Positions 25,875 to 38,135 of a stretch of 64,000 bases of DNA are shown one piece after another. Each line of letters opens with the position of its first letter. Within the stretch, counting starts at the first letter, position 1. This stretch comes from an uncultured Alphaproteobacteria bacterium (GTDB taxonomy: Bacteria > Pseudomonadota > Alphaproteobacteria > HIMB59). Under the pieces are notes generated by a model. That model saw only the letters and a list, made by a program, of their open reading frames with translations, was not told where the DNA came from and searched no databases. A program made the position numbers and the translations under genes. Location: NCBI GenBank assembly GCA_902594145.1, contig CACJLA010000002.1, positions 1-64,000 of the forward strand. The letters run 5' to 3'.

Positions 25875-27062
25875 CTAAAGCTTTAAATTTCGAACATTTT
25901 TTGCTGCTTGGCGAATTCTCTGTTCATTTTCTACTAAACCTATTCGCACAAAACCCTCACCATATTCACCAAAAGCAATACCTGGCGAAACAGCTACTTC
26001 AGCTTTTGTCATTAAATCCTTAGCAAATTTTAAAGATCCCTTTTTTTGGTACTTTTTGGGTATTGGTGCCCATGCAAACATGCTTGCTTTTGGACTGGGG
26101 ATGCTCCAACCTGATCTTGACATAGACTCAACTAGGACATTTCTTCTGCTCTCGTAAATAGACCTAATTTCAGAAACGCATGATTGAGATCCATTTAGAG
26201 CAGTAGCTGCTGCAACTTGAACAGGTGTAAATGCTCCATAATCTAAGTAAGACTTAATTTTAGTTAAAGCTTCAATTAGTTTTTTATTCCCAACAGCAAA
26301 TCCTATTCTCCAACCAGCCATAGCATAAGTCTTTGACATTGAAGTAAACTCAACAGCAATATCTTTGGCTCGATTAACTTGCAAAATTGAGGGTGGCGGT
26401 TTCTTATCAAAGTATATTTCTGCATAAGCGAGGTCAGATAAAACATAAACATTATACTTTAATGCCATCTTAATAATTTCCTTATAAAAATCTAAATCAA
26501 CCACTTGTGCTGTTGGATTAGATGGAAAAGAAACTATTAATGCCACAGGTGAAGGTGTACTATTTCTAATAGAGCGATCTAATCTTTCTAAGTATATTTC
26601 GGGATCAAAAATACCATCTTTCATAGTTTGTAGATGTCTTAGTGAAGCGCCCGCTATGATAAATCCATAAGGGTGAATAGGATATGAAGGATTAGGTGAG
26701 ATAATAATATCACCAGGTGTTGAAATTGCTTGAGCTAAGTTAGCCAAACCTTCTTTAGAACCTAAAGTTACTATAACTTCACTATCAGGATTTAATTTAA
26801 CACCAAATCTTTTTTGATAATATTTAGCTTGAGCTTTTCTTAAACCGGGCACCCCCTTACTCATAGAGTACCTACCAGTTCCTGGTTTATCGGTCACTTC
26901 TTTTAATTTGTCTCTAATATGCTTAGGTGTTGGCATGTCTGGATTGCCCATGCCAAAATCAATAATGTCTTTACCATTTTTTCTAAGTTTTGCTTTAAGT
27001 TTATTTATCTCTCCAAATATATAGGGAGGTAAACGATCAATTCTGTTAAAATCTTGCTTCAC
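25875..27062 (-). CDS. Class I aminotransferase, AlaC-like
   Basis: Fold-type I PLP aminotransferase of 395 residues, most like the AlaC glutamate-pyruvate aminotransferase group. Motifs: DFGMGNPDMPTP (35-46), SFPSNPTAQ (178-186), SDLAYAEIYF (209-218), the Schiff-base K244 in SMSKTYAMAGWRIG, and the terminal FVRIGLVE arginine. It probably makes alanine from pyruvate and glutamate; other neutral or LL-diaminopimelate-type substrates are possible. It ends 76 bases before the P-loop/argC/argB operon on the same strand. Confidence 0.88.
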   Translation of the reverse strand: MKQDFNRIDRLPPYIFGEINKLKAKLRKNGKDIIDFGMGNPDMPTPKHIRDKLKEVTDKPGTGRYSMSKGVPGLRKAQAKYYQKRFGVKLNPDSEVIVTLGSKEGLANLAQAISTPGDIIISPNPSYPIHPYGFIIAGASLRHLQTMKDGIFDPEIYLERLDRSIRNSTPSPVALIVSFPSNPTAQVVDLDFYKEIIKMALKYNVYVLSDLAYAEIYFDKKPPPSILQVNRAKDIAVEFTSMSKTYAMAGWRIGFAVGNKKLIEALTKIKSYLDYGAFTPVQVAAATALNGSQSCVSEIRSIYESRRNVLVESMSRSGWSIPSPKASMFAWAPIPKKYQKKGSLKFAKDLMTKAEVAVSPGIAFGEYGEGFVRIGLVENEQRIRQAAKNVRNLKL

Positions 27063-27121
27063 AATATTTAAAATAGATTTTTTTATAAATATCTAAAGTA
27101 TTAAAATATTAAAATATTTTT

Positions 27122-27911
27122 TTAGGTTAGTTCAATTTCACCTCTGAAAAAAGTTATTGCTTCTCCCCCTATGAGAACTCTATCATTCATATCTGTGCAA
27201 TGAATTTTTCCACCTCTTTCAGAAATTTGAAGAGCAATCATCTCTTTTTTATTGAGTTTTTTGGACCAATATGGAATTAATTCACAATGAGAGGAGCCTG
27301 TTACAGGATCTTCAGGGATACCTAATTTTGGAGCAAAATTCCTTGAAACAAAATCTGACTCATCTCCTTTTGCTGTAATTACAACAGAGGGGTAATTAAG
27401 TTTCTTTAATTTTTCTAAATCTGGCTTCATAGATTTGACATCATTTTGATTTTCAAATACAGCTATTAGGTCTCTATGTGCTAGTAGTTCAATAGGAGTT
27501 TTTCCTAATGCTTCAAAAATATCAGATGTTGGATTTAAAGCTTTTGGTGGCCTTGAAGGAAAGTCCATTAAATAAAGATTTTTAGTAATAGAAATATTTA
27601 ATATATCACCTATTTTTGTTTTGAAACTCAATGATTTAATATTAGTTTTATATTCATTTAATAAAATATGAGCAGTTGCTAAAGTTGGGTGGCCAGCTAG
27701 ATCTAGCTCAGCTTTTGGAGTGAACCACCTTATATAAAATTTATCACCCTCTTCTATGAAGAATGCTGTTTCTGATAAATTATTCTCCATAGCTATATTT
27801 TGCATTATTTGATCAGGTAACCATTCTTTTAAAGGGCATACAGCTGCTGGATTTCCTTTAAAAATTTTTGATGCAAAAGCGTCAACTTGGTAGATAGGAA
27901 TTTTCAATTGT

Positions 27912-27925
<14 letters not shown>
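27122..27925 (-). CDS. PhzF family isomerase/epimerase
   Basis: Protein of the PhzF/diaminopimelate-epimerase-like fold, 267 residues. The N-terminal QVDAFASKIFKGNPAAVCPL (about 13-32) is the family signature; the catalytic glutamate lies in NNLSETAFFIEE (E47), and GHPTLATAH (77-85) and DPVTGSSHC (about 208-216) form the active-site loops. The reaction in this lineage is unknown; no phenazine genes are present. It overlaps guaA by 14 bases at its start, so guaB-guaA-phzF look co-transcribed. Confidence 0.92.
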
Positions 27926-30934
<3,009 letters not shown>

Positions 30935-30957
30935 TTATATTAAAATCAAGGATTGAA

Positions 30958-31302
30958 CTAAGAGAGTTTTCTTCCGTCATTAAGACCAGCTTCGTAATCT
31001 AAAGGATCGACATCATCTAAACATCCTAAATTTATACCCATACCATTTGGATCTGTTCTTCTATTATGATGAGTATAAATACCACAATGTTTGCAAAAAA
31101 AATGTTCAGCTAAGTTTAAATTGAACTGATAAAGTGATAAATCACTCTCTCCTTTTAAAAGTTTAAAGTTATCTTTAGGCACCATAATCATCTTTGCATT
31201 TTTTCTTATGCATATTGAGCAGTTACACTGCATAATTTTATCTAGATCGGATTCAATTTCAAATTCAATAGCCTTGCAATGACAAGATCCCTTATGATGC
31301 AC
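30958..31302 (-). CDS. GFA/CENP-V family zinc protein
   Basis: A 114-residue zinc-binding protein of the glutathione-dependent formaldehyde-activating (Gfa) / CENP-V fold. Cysteine clusters CHC (7-9), CNCSIC (about 26-31) and CKHC (near 78-81) match the family's two zinc sites, followed by the typical GMGINLGCLD segment. Formaldehyde activation has been questioned for this family, so function should be read as unknown. It overlaps the hydrolase gene by 11 bases and lies 35 bases upstream of guaB on the same strand. Confidence 0.9.
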   Translation of the reverse strand: MHHKGSCHCKAIEFEIESDLDKIMQCNCSICIRKNAKMIMVPKDNFKLLKGESDLSLYQFNLNLAEHFFCKHCGIYTHHNRRTDPNGMGINLGCLDDVDPLDYEAGLNDGRKLS

Positions 31303-32101
31303 TTCTATGTTCCCTAAAAAAATTTTTTAATAAATTTTTAGTTTCACTTGCTGTTTCTAAAATTGCCATATGTCCAGACTCTTCCAAAACAATAGTCTTT
31401 GAGTCTTTTATTTTAGATGCTAATTCTAATCCAACTTTTTTAGGTGTCATTTTATCATGCTTACCAACAATACATAAAGTAGGATGCTTTATACTTTCTG
31501 CAGCTTTCAGTCCATTTGTGTAAATATCACATGCATTAAAATCTGTGCCTAATGTTCCATTATTATTAGATGACACTAATTGACCGCCCATTCCTAAATG
31601 ACTTAACCCTGGAACAGGATGACCTCCTTTATGCCCTAAAGGTCCGTGTACCCAATCCATCATTAAATCTACAGCTTTTTGATCTTTATTTAACGCTAAG
31701 TCTAAAAGCTCTGTATTCATTTTCATGGACATAGATCCATTGATTAAAGCCAGAAGTTCTAATTTATCAGGGTGTCTTTGAGCAAATTCTAAACCAACTA
31801 AACATCCTTGTGAATGACCGACATAAGAAGTCTTTTCTATACCTAAGGAAGTTATCAAATCAGCAATCCAATCGGCCATTTCCTCTATTGTTTTTAAAGC
31901 AGGACCTTCGGAGTCACCGTGACCTGGTAAATCAACAGCTATCGTATTGTATCCATGAAAAGCAAAATAACGAGTCTGGAGAACCCATGTAACATGAGTC
32001 AAACCACTTCCATGAACAAATACAATTGTTGGTTGTTTTTTATCTATCTCTCTTCCACTGGAAGTGTAATAAGCATCTTTGTCGTTTATCTTTATCTTCA
32101 T
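31292..32101 (-). CDS. Alpha/beta hydrolase
   Basis: Alpha/beta-hydrolase-fold enzyme of 269 residues. FVHGSGLTHVTWV forms the oxyanion-hole region; the nucleophile is S97 in VGHSQGC; the acid and base are in GKHDKMTP and ESGHMAI near the C-terminus. No signal peptide. It overlaps metY by 4 bases and the GFA gene by 11, so metY, hydrolase and GFA are probably one transcript. The substrate is not evident; a role linked to O-acetylhomoserine chemistry is not supported by any specific motif. Confidence 0.92.
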   Translation of the reverse strand: MKIKINDKDAYYTSSGREIDKKQPTIVFVHGSGLTHVTWVLQTRYFAFHGYNTIAVDLPGHGDSEGPALKTIEEMADWIADLITSLGIEKTSYVGHSQGCLVGLEFAQRHPDKLELLALINGSMSMKMNTELLDLALNKDQKAVDLMMDWVHGPLGHKGGHPVPGLSHLGMGGQLVSSNNNGTLGTDFNACDIYTNGLKAAESIKHPTLCIVGKHDKMTPKKVGLELASKIKDSKTIVLEESGHMAILETASETKNLLKNFFREHRSAS

Positions 32102-33411
32102 TTAGAAGCAACAAGTCTCGGTCTTTGAGATGCCTTAAAACCTAAATCGAAGTCAGTCATAATATCTTCCATGTCTTCTAACCCCACTGAAAATCTAATC
32201 ATATCCTCTGTTAAACCAGCTAACTCTAGTGATTTTTTATCCATTTGAGAGTGTGTTGCGGATGCAGGATGAATAACCAAAGATTTTGCATCACCAACAT
32301 TGGCAAGATGAGAGGTAAGCTTCAAGGCATTTATAAATGCATGACCTGCTTCTTTTCCACCCTTAATACCAAATGCTATCATTGAACCAGCTCCTTTTGG
32401 CATTAACTTAGAAGCTACTTTGTGATCTGGATGATCAGGCAAACTTGGATGATTAACCCATGATACGCTTTCATTGTTTGTTAAGTAATCAAGCATAATT
32501 TGAGTATTGGATAAATGTTTTTCCATTCTAACTGACAAAGTTTCAATACCTATCAAAATATTAAAAGCATTGGTTGGACTCATACATGGTCCAAAATCTC
32601 TCATTCCTTCAGCCCTAGCTCTCATTGTAAAAGCTGCGGGTCCAAATTCTTCTGCAAAAGATAAACCATGATAACCTTCATATGGCTCAGTCATAGTTGG
32701 AAATTTATTTCCTTTAGTCCAATCAAAATCACCCTTTTCAACAATAATACCACCCATTGAAGTTCCATGACCAGCCATCCACTTTGTTAGAGAGTGAGTT
32801 ATGATATCAGCACCTAAATCAAATAAATTACATAAATATGGAGTATTAAATGTTCCATCAACCATAAGGGGTATATTTGCTTCCTTTGCAATTTTAGAAA
32901 TTTCAGGTAAGTCCATTATTTCGATGCCGGGGTTTCCAATAAGCTCTCCCCAAATACATTTTGTATTTGGTTGAATTGCATTTTTAAAACCCTCTGTGTC
33001 TCTTGGTTTTACAAATGTTGTATCTATTCCAAATCTTTTTAAAGTTAGTCTTAATAAGTTAAAGGATCCTCCATAAAGCTGTGAAGAGGAAACCACATGA
33101 TCACCTGCACTACAAACGTTTAAAATAGCTAGAGTCATAGCACTCATTCCTGAAGCAGTTGCTAAAGCAGCTGAACCACCTTCAAGCGCAGCAACTCTTT
33201 CTTCAAGCACTGAGATAGTGGGATTTGATATTCTACTGTAAATATGTCCACCCTCTTCAAGATTGAATAATGCAGCAGCATGGTCCGCGTCTTGAAATAA
33301 ATAAGAGGTTGTTTGGTAAATTGGAACAGCACGTGAGCCAAAATTTTTATCTGGCTGATGCCCACTATGTAACGTTTTAGTGTTAAATTTGTATGTTTTA
33401 GGATCTGTCAT
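32098..33411 (-). CDS. metY: O-acetylhomoserine sulfhydrylase
   Basis: PLP enzyme of the Cys/Met metabolism family, 437 residues. It forms homocysteine from O-acetylhomoserine and sulfide (or methionine from methanethiol). YSRISNPT (58-65) binds the cofactor phosphate of the partner subunit, and the Schiff-base lysine is K210 in THSLTKWMAGHGTSMGG. The long form and FNTKTLHSGHQPD start are typical of MetY rather than MetB/MetC. No ribosome binding site is evident; an 18-base palindrome lies 15 bases upstream of the ATG. Direct sulfhydrylation is the usual methionine route in streamlined marine bacteria. Confidence 0.95.
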   Translation of the reverse strand: MTDPKTYKFNTKTLHSGHQPDKNFGSRAVPIYQTTSYLFQDADHAAALFNLEEGGHIYSRISNPTISVLEERVAALEGGSAALATASGMSAMTLAILNVCSAGDHVVSSSQLYGGSFNLLRLTLKRFGIDTTFVKPRDTEGFKNAIQPNTKCIWGELIGNPGIEIMDLPEISKIAKEANIPLMVDGTFNTPYLCNLFDLGADIITHSLTKWMAGHGTSMGGIIVEKGDFDWTKGNKFPTMTEPYEGYHGLSFAEEFGPAAFTMRARAEGMRDFGPCMSPTNAFNILIGIETLSVRMEKHLSNTQIMLDYLTNNESVSWVNHPSLPDHPDHKVASKLMPKGAGSMIAFGIKGGKEAGHAFINALKLTSHLANVGDAKSLVIHPASATHSQMDKKSLELAGLTEDMIRFSVGLEDMEDIMTDFDLGFKASQRPRLVASK

Positions 33412-33426
33412 GATAAATCAAACATA

Positions 33427-33444
33427 TCATATATTTATATATGA
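33427..33444. promoter_or_regulatory. Perfect palindrome upstream of metY
   Basis: TCATATAT TT ATATATGA, perfect 8-base arms with a two-base centre, 15 bases before the metY start codon. It is placed where an operator or a short leader hairpin that masks the start could act. I looked for SAM-II or SAM-V riboswitch features here and found none. Regulation of methionine synthesis by this site is inference. Confidence 0.3.
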
Positions 33445-33500
33445 AAGTAATGGAAAAAAAGTCTCAGATAACCTGATTATGAAAAAATTACATGACTTAA

Positions 33501-35228
33501 TTAATAGTTTGTAATCCACATAGTTTGGTAAGCTTTAAGAGTAATTGTAGATTTAATATCAATAATAATTTCATTAGAAATTAAATCCCACCACTCATTA
33601 GAGGAAATTAAATTTAATTCTGATAAATCTAAATATTGAAAAACATTAGTAACATTACTGACACAGAAAATAGATTGTCTTTTATCGTGACTTTGTCTCC
33701 AAAAACCAAAAAAGTTTTTTCCTAAATTAAATGTAAATTGAGTTGCGTTTGGGTGAAAAGCTGGTTGATCCTTTCTAATATCAATTAATTTTGATAACTC
33801 ATTATAAATCTGATTATTTAAGGAGTCTTTGTCACCTAAAAGTTTATCAATTTCATCATACTTCCATGATCTTCTGTTAATAGATCTCTTATTATTTGTT
33901 TTCTCAACTTGTTTGTAGTCATTTGTAGATCCAACGAGACTATGAATATAAATAGCTGGTATTCCCTCAATACCTAACATTATTGAATGACAACATATAA
34001 ATCTTTCTAACTGCATGTGATCAGTTCCAAAAAAAGTACCTTTAAGAGCATCAAGCAGGGAAATATTTATTTCATAGACAGACTCTGTGTTATCAACTTT
34101 TTTTCTTTTAGTAGTCTGGCCGCCAAAATCAGTCATGATATCTACTAATGTGTCTCTCTCTTTATCAGTTAAAATACCTTCTGTAGGTCTAAGACCAATT
34201 CCATCATGAGAAGCTATAAAATTAAAATAAGAGGTATTATCTTTTGCAGGGGGCATACCCATTGACCATTTTCTAATAGCTGTGCTGTCGCCCATTACTA
34301 AAGTCCAAAGTAATAAAGGAGGTAAAGCAAAGTTATATATTGCATTAGCCTCATCGTTTTCCCCAAAATAGCTTAAATTTTCTAAATTTGGTAAATTCGT
34401 TTCAGTGATGAGAAGAGTATTTTTACTATATGCATTTAGAAGAGTCCTTATGAGTTTAACAACTTCATGTGTTTGAGGTAAGTTTAAACAATTAGTGCCA
34501 TGTTCTTTCCACAAAAAAGCAATAGCATCTAATCGAAATACTCTGATACCATTTTTTAAATATAAGTGGATTAATTTTATAAAGAAAAAAAGAACCTTAG
34601 GATTTTTGAAATTAAAATCTACCTGATCATGACTAAATGTGCACCACAAATAAAAAGTCTCATCATTGATTGCATACTCTTTAAAAAGATCTGAACTTCT
34701 GGGACGAACCACACTCTCATATCCTTCTTTAACATTTTTTAGTTTGATAAAAAAATTTTTTGTATCTTCCTTATTTTCAATAAAGTTTTTAAAATATTTA
34801 CTTTTTATAGAGGCATGATTTATAACTATATCGCTCATAACTCTAAAATCTTTTGACAATAATTTCATGTCTTGCCAGTTACCTAAATCAGGTCTTACGA
34901 TTTCATAATCTGTTATAGAAAATCCGTCATCGGAGCTATATGGGAAAAAGGGCAAAATATGAACGTTTTTAAAGAGTTTCTTACAATATTTATTTAAAAA
35001 TTTAGATAGTGCTTTTAATTTATTATCTGAGTTTTCAACAATAGAGTCACCATATGATATTAAAAAAATATCTTTTTGTGACCAATTAGGTTCAGTAATA
35101 CCCTGATCTTTGTTTTCAAATATATCTAAAACCTTATTAATTAGCTTTAAGATCTCATTTTGATCTAAAATATCTTTATAAATAATTTGAAAATGGATAT
35201 TTAAATTATTTTTTAATTCTTCTCTCAA
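33501..35228 (-). CDS. GH13_18 glycoside phosphorylase, probable glucosylglycerate phosphorylase
   Basis: Sucrose-phosphorylase-like GH13 enzyme, 575 residues. The nucleophile is D233 in VFRLDAIAFLWKEHGT, the acid/base E276 in ITETNLPNLENLSYFG, and the stabilising pair HD is 341-342. Several members of this subfamily, including E. coli YcjM, phosphorolyse glucosylglycerate to glucose 1-phosphate and glycerate. Sucrose or glucosylglycerol phosphorylase are alternatives on sequence alone, but the operon context (glycerate kinase, glucosyl-3-phosphoglycerate synthase and its phosphatase) strongly favours glucosylglycerate. It is last in the operon, one base after gpgS. No signal peptide, so cytoplasmic. 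Confidence 0.85.
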   Translation of the reverse strand: MREELKNNLNIHFQIIYKDILDQNEILKLINKVLDIFENKDQGITEPNWSQKDIFLISYGDSIVENSDNKLKALSKFLNKYCKKLFKNVHILPFFPYSSDDGFSITDYEIVRPDLGNWQDMKLLSKDFRVMSDIVINHASIKSKYFKNFIENKEDTKNFFIKLKNVKEGYESVVRPRSSDLFKEYAINDETFYLWCTFSHDQVDFNFKNPKVLFFFIKLIHLYLKNGIRVFRLDAIAFLWKEHGTNCLNLPQTHEVVKLIRTLLNAYSKNTLLITETNLPNLENLSYFGENDEANAIYNFALPPLLLWTLVMGDSTAIRKWSMGMPPAKDNTSYFNFIASHDGIGLRPTEGILTDKERDTLVDIMTDFGGQTTKRKKVDNTESVYEINISLLDALKGTFFGTDHMQLERFICCHSIMLGIEGIPAIYIHSLVGSTNDYKQVEKTNNKRSINRRSWKYDEIDKLLGDKDSLNNQIYNELSKLIDIRKDQPAFHPNATQFTFNLGKNFFGFWRQSHDKRQSIFCVSNVTNVFQYLDLSELNLISSNEWWDLISNEIIIDIKSTITLKAYQTMWITNY

Positions 35229-35229
35229 C

Positions 35230-36441
35230 TTATGCGTTATCTTCTTTTACAGCTTTATTAAAACTATCTAGGATTGTTGGATCTGCACTGTCAATTCTTC
35301 TCCAAGTTGGGATGTTGGGATTTTCACTTGGAGACTCTAAAAAAATCTTACCTGCTTCAATGATGTTTTGTGCAAATAATTCAACCATTTCCTCTTCTTT
35401 ATGTACATCAAAATCTAAGCCATTCATTTCAGCATCTGTTTTGTATATCTGAACCATATCAAGAGCCATACGAAAATAAGTAGCTTTTAATGAACGAAAT
35501 TTTTCATGAGAAAATACCTGACCTTGTGTAGCCAATTTTCTAAAAATAGCTTTAGAAATATCAATGGTCATTTTAGATAAACCTTTTTGTCTATTATTTT
35601 TTGAAACTTCCTGGTGTTTATGCTCATAGGTTTCAGCTAGATCAACTTGGCAAATACGATTATTAGCAAAATTTCTAAACATTTCAGACAGTATACCTAC
35701 CTCCAAGCCCCAATCGTGAGGAACTCTGATATCATTTAATAGATCATACTTAAATGAAAATTCGCCAGCTAAAGGATATTTGAATATATCAAGAAAATTA
35801 AGATATTCGTTATAACCAACCATTTTTTGTAAAGATTTTACTAAAGGAGTTACTAGTAATCTTGTAACTCTTCCGTTCATTCTTCCTTGAGCTACACGTG
35901 GATAAAAACCTTTGCAAAAATCGAAAGAAAACTTTGGATTTGCAACAGGATAAAATAATTTTGCTAATAAATTTTTATCATAGGTTACAATATCACAATC
36001 ATGCATAGCTACTGTTCCAGAGTCTTTTAAAGAAATTACAAAACCCATGCAGTACCATATGTTTCTACCCTTACCTTTTTGTAAAGGAGATAAATCTAAG
36101 TTAGATAAGACTTGATCTATTTTTTTTAATCTTGGACCGTCGTTCCAAAGGATATAGGTTTTTTGTGGTAGAACTGAAAAAAACTTTTTAGCTTTTAAAA
36201 AATCATTTTTATTTGCTTGATCTAGGCCAATAACTATATTTTTAATATACTTTACTTTCTTTAAAGTATTCACAATATATGTCAAAGCCGGTTTTTCTAA
36301 CTCAGAGTACAAAGAAGGTAAGATTAAAGTCATAGGAGAATTTTTAGAAAAGGATAAAAGATCTTTTTCAATGTGTTCAATTTTTTTTGTATTAAAATTA
36401 TGAAGTGTTGCTATGACACCATTTTGATGAAAATCAGGCAT
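35230..36441 (-). CDS. gpgS: Glucosyl-3-phosphoglycerate synthase-like glycosyltransferase
   Basis: GT-A-fold glycosyltransferase of 403 residues that resembles proteobacterial GpgS (GT81). It transfers glucose from a nucleotide sugar to 3-phosphoglycerate, making glucosyl-3-phosphoglycerate. The metal-binding DxD is D148-C-D150 in MHDCDIVTYD; LWNDGPRL (about 98-105), KGRNIWYCMGF and a later HDWGLEVG match the donor and acceptor regions of the family. It sits 2 bases downstream of the phosphatase gene. A mannosyl-3-phosphoglycerate synthase role is possible in principle, but the GH13_18 partner points to glucose. Confidence 0.86.
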   Translation of the reverse strand: MPDFHQNGVIATLHNFNTKKIEHIEKDLLSFSKNSPMTLILPSLYSELEKPALTYIVNTLKKVKYIKNIVIGLDQANKNDFLKAKKFFSVLPQKTYILWNDGPRLKKIDQVLSNLDLSPLQKGKGRNIWYCMGFVISLKDSGTVAMHDCDIVTYDKNLLAKLFYPVANPKFSFDFCKGFYPRVAQGRMNGRVTRLLVTPLVKSLQKMVGYNEYLNFLDIFKYPLAGEFSFKYDLLNDIRVPHDWGLEVGILSEMFRNFANNRICQVDLAETYEHKHQEVSKNNRQKGLSKMTIDISKAIFRKLATQGQVFSHEKFRSLKATYFRMALDMVQIYKTDAEMNGLDFDVHKEEEMVELFAQNIIEAGKIFLESPSENPNIPTWRRIDSADPTILDSFNKAVKEDNA

Positions 36442-36443
36442 GT

Positions 36444-37277
36444 TTAAAAAATTTTATTAACCAATGTTTTGTTTAATTTATATAGGACTTGATTCCAACC
36501 GTCAGGTGCAAACTTTGAGGATTTTATTATATTTTTTTTATTTGAACGCAACTTAGGCAAAGATCCATATGGATTTTTTATAATACAAGGGTAACTAGCA
36601 GAATTTAGCATATCAATATCATTTTTACTGTCGCCAAGAGCAATTGTTTTTCTAGAGTATGTACCACAAAATTGATAATGATATGCATGAGATATTAACT
36701 TTTTAGCTATTCTTTTGTTGCATACAGATGAAACTTGCATGAATCTACTACCTTGTATCAAAACTCCCTGTTTTTCAGATTTAAGCTCATTTTTAAATTT
36801 TTTTAAATCTACCAAGCTATCTTCCCAAAGGATTATTTGACTAGCCTCTCTGTTTAGCATCTTACTTGTATTATCTAAGTTTGTGTATTTTTTTAAAATT
36901 TTAGAATGAAGATCTTGGGCTATTAAAAAATTAAATTTTTTTTGTTTTTTTAATAAGAATTGATGCCAGTTCTTTGAAGATAATTTTGCAATTCTAATTT
37001 TCCAATATTTATCATAATCAGATGAGCTCTTAATTTTCTTAAATCGATTTTTTGGAAAAAATAAAAGTGCTCCATTCTCAGTACTAAAAGGCATATTGGT
37101 TAAATTTAATTCTTTTAATAAATTTATAGTCTCACTAAATGTCTTACTTGTATTAAAAATGACATCATTTTTATTATTGATAATACTAGTAATAATTTTT
37201 TTGTTATTACCATAGGAGTAATTTTCATGATCTAATAAGGTTCCATCGAGATCAGTAAAAATTAAATATTTTTTCAT
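36444..37277 (-). CDS. HAD-IIB phosphatase, probable glucosyl-3-phosphoglycerate phosphatase
   Basis: HAD-superfamily phosphatase of the Cof/MpgP type, 277 residues. FTDLDGTLLD holds the nucleophile D9 and acid D11; NTSKTF (42-47) is motif II; LGDSKNDIDML (214-224) is the motif IV acidic pair. The type IIB cap between gives specificity. Next to a gpgS gene it is expected to remove phosphate from glucosyl-3-phosphoglycerate, releasing glucosylglycerate. It overlaps the kinase gene by 4 bases and is 2 bases from gpgS. Confidence 0.85.
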   Translation of the reverse strand: MKKYLIFTDLDGTLLDHENYSYGNNKKIITSIINNKNDVIFNTSKTFSETINLLKELNLTNMPFSTENGALLFFPKNRFKKIKSSSDYDKYWKIRIAKLSSKNWHQFLLKKQKKFNFLIAQDLHSKILKKYTNLDNTSKMLNREASQIILWEDSLVDLKKFKNELKSEKQGVLIQGSRFMQVSSVCNKRIAKKLISHAYHYQFCGTYSRKTIALGDSKNDIDMLNSASYPCIIKNPYGSLPKLRSNKKNIIKSSKFAPDGWNQVLYKLNKTLVNKIF

Positions 37278-38125
37278 TTATATAAGATCTTTTTAGTTTT
37301 TTGATTTTTATCCAATGTAATTAAGGCATCACATATATCAGGAGAGGTTAAAGACATCCACTTTGACAATTTTTCATAATATTGGATGAATAGAAAGAGT
37401 TTCTTTTTAAGATGATTATCACTTCTCAATGATCGAAGACCTAATTCTTGTTTATATTTCCAGTTAATAACATGTTGCCAGTTGGGTAGTTTAATAAAAA
37501 TATAATAGTTAAACTTATTAAAAAGTTTTTGGTATTCAACTAAGGCTTGATTGTAAGCTTTTCTCCATATCATATTAGGATCATTTATTTTTTCTAAGTC
37601 ATTGATATTTTTTTTTAAATACATAGAGTCAATTGGCTTTGAGCCAACACACCAACCCTCTAAAATAATTAAATCTGCTTTATTAATTTTTCTATTATGT
37701 TTTTTTTTATTGTCAGTTACCTTGTCAAAGATCGGAATATATATTGGAAATTTATTTCTCTTTAATTTACCTACTGTCTCAATGAGTAATTTTAAATCAT
37801 GGGTACATGGAACACCTCTAGTATTAAATAAATTAGTTTTCAATTTTTTTGCTAACCGTTTTCTTTGATAAGATGATAAATAAAAGTCATCAATGCTAAG
37901 AATTACAACGCTCTTAAAATAAAATTTTTTAAAATATTTTTTAATTTGTAATGATAATGTTGATTTACCAGAACCTTGTGATCCAGCTATCATTATTGTT
38001 TTTTTATTTTTTATTTGATTGAATAAGCCTATGTATGATTTAGCTATTTTATTAGAGAGAACAGATCCAGTTAGCTCTTTGTGAGATAGTATTAAGAAGT
38101 CTAACTTATGTTTAATATCTGACAT
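37274..38125 (-). CDS. P-loop D-glycerate 3-kinase-like enzyme
   Basis: Kinase of 283 residues with Walker A GSQGSGKST (48-56), SIDDFYL (77-83), RGVPCTHD (103-110) and EGWCVGSKP (156-164), which together resemble the plant/yeast-type D-glycerate 3-kinase family within the uridine/panto-kinase group. It would convert glycerate to 3-phosphoglycerate, returning the glycerate released by the phosphorylase to central metabolism or to GpgS. First gene of the operon. Its ATG lies only 10 bases after the 3' CCA of tRNA-Arg on the same strand, and it has no Shine-Dalgarno sequence. Confidence 0.85.
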   Translation of the reverse strand: MSDIKHKLDFLILSHKELTGSVLSNKIAKSYIGLFNQIKNKKTIMIAGSQGSGKSTLSLQIKKYFKKFYFKSVVILSIDDFYLSSYQRKRLAKKLKTNLFNTRGVPCTHDLKLLIETVGKLKRNKFPIYIPIFDKVTDNKKKHNRKINKADLIILEGWCVGSKPIDSMYLKKNINDLEKINDPNMIWRKAYNQALVEYQKLFNKFNYYIFIKLPNWQHVINWKYKQELGLRSLRSDNHLKKKLFLFIQYYEKLSKWMSLTSPDICDALITLDKNQKTKKILYK

Positions 38126-38135
38126 GATTATGTTT

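Noticed and set aside
33462..33482. Intrinsic terminator after the GH13_18 gene
   Set aside because: A TCAG/CTGA stem of only 4 bp is followed by a T-run; too weak to report as a terminator.
33412..33500. SAM riboswitch upstream of metY
   Set aside because: SAM-V elements occur upstream of metY in some marine Alphaproteobacteria, but I could not find the required pseudoknot or conserved core here.
37602..37868. 88-codon frame antisense to the glycerate kinase
   Set aside because: Opposite-strand shadow of a gene with clear kinase motifs.
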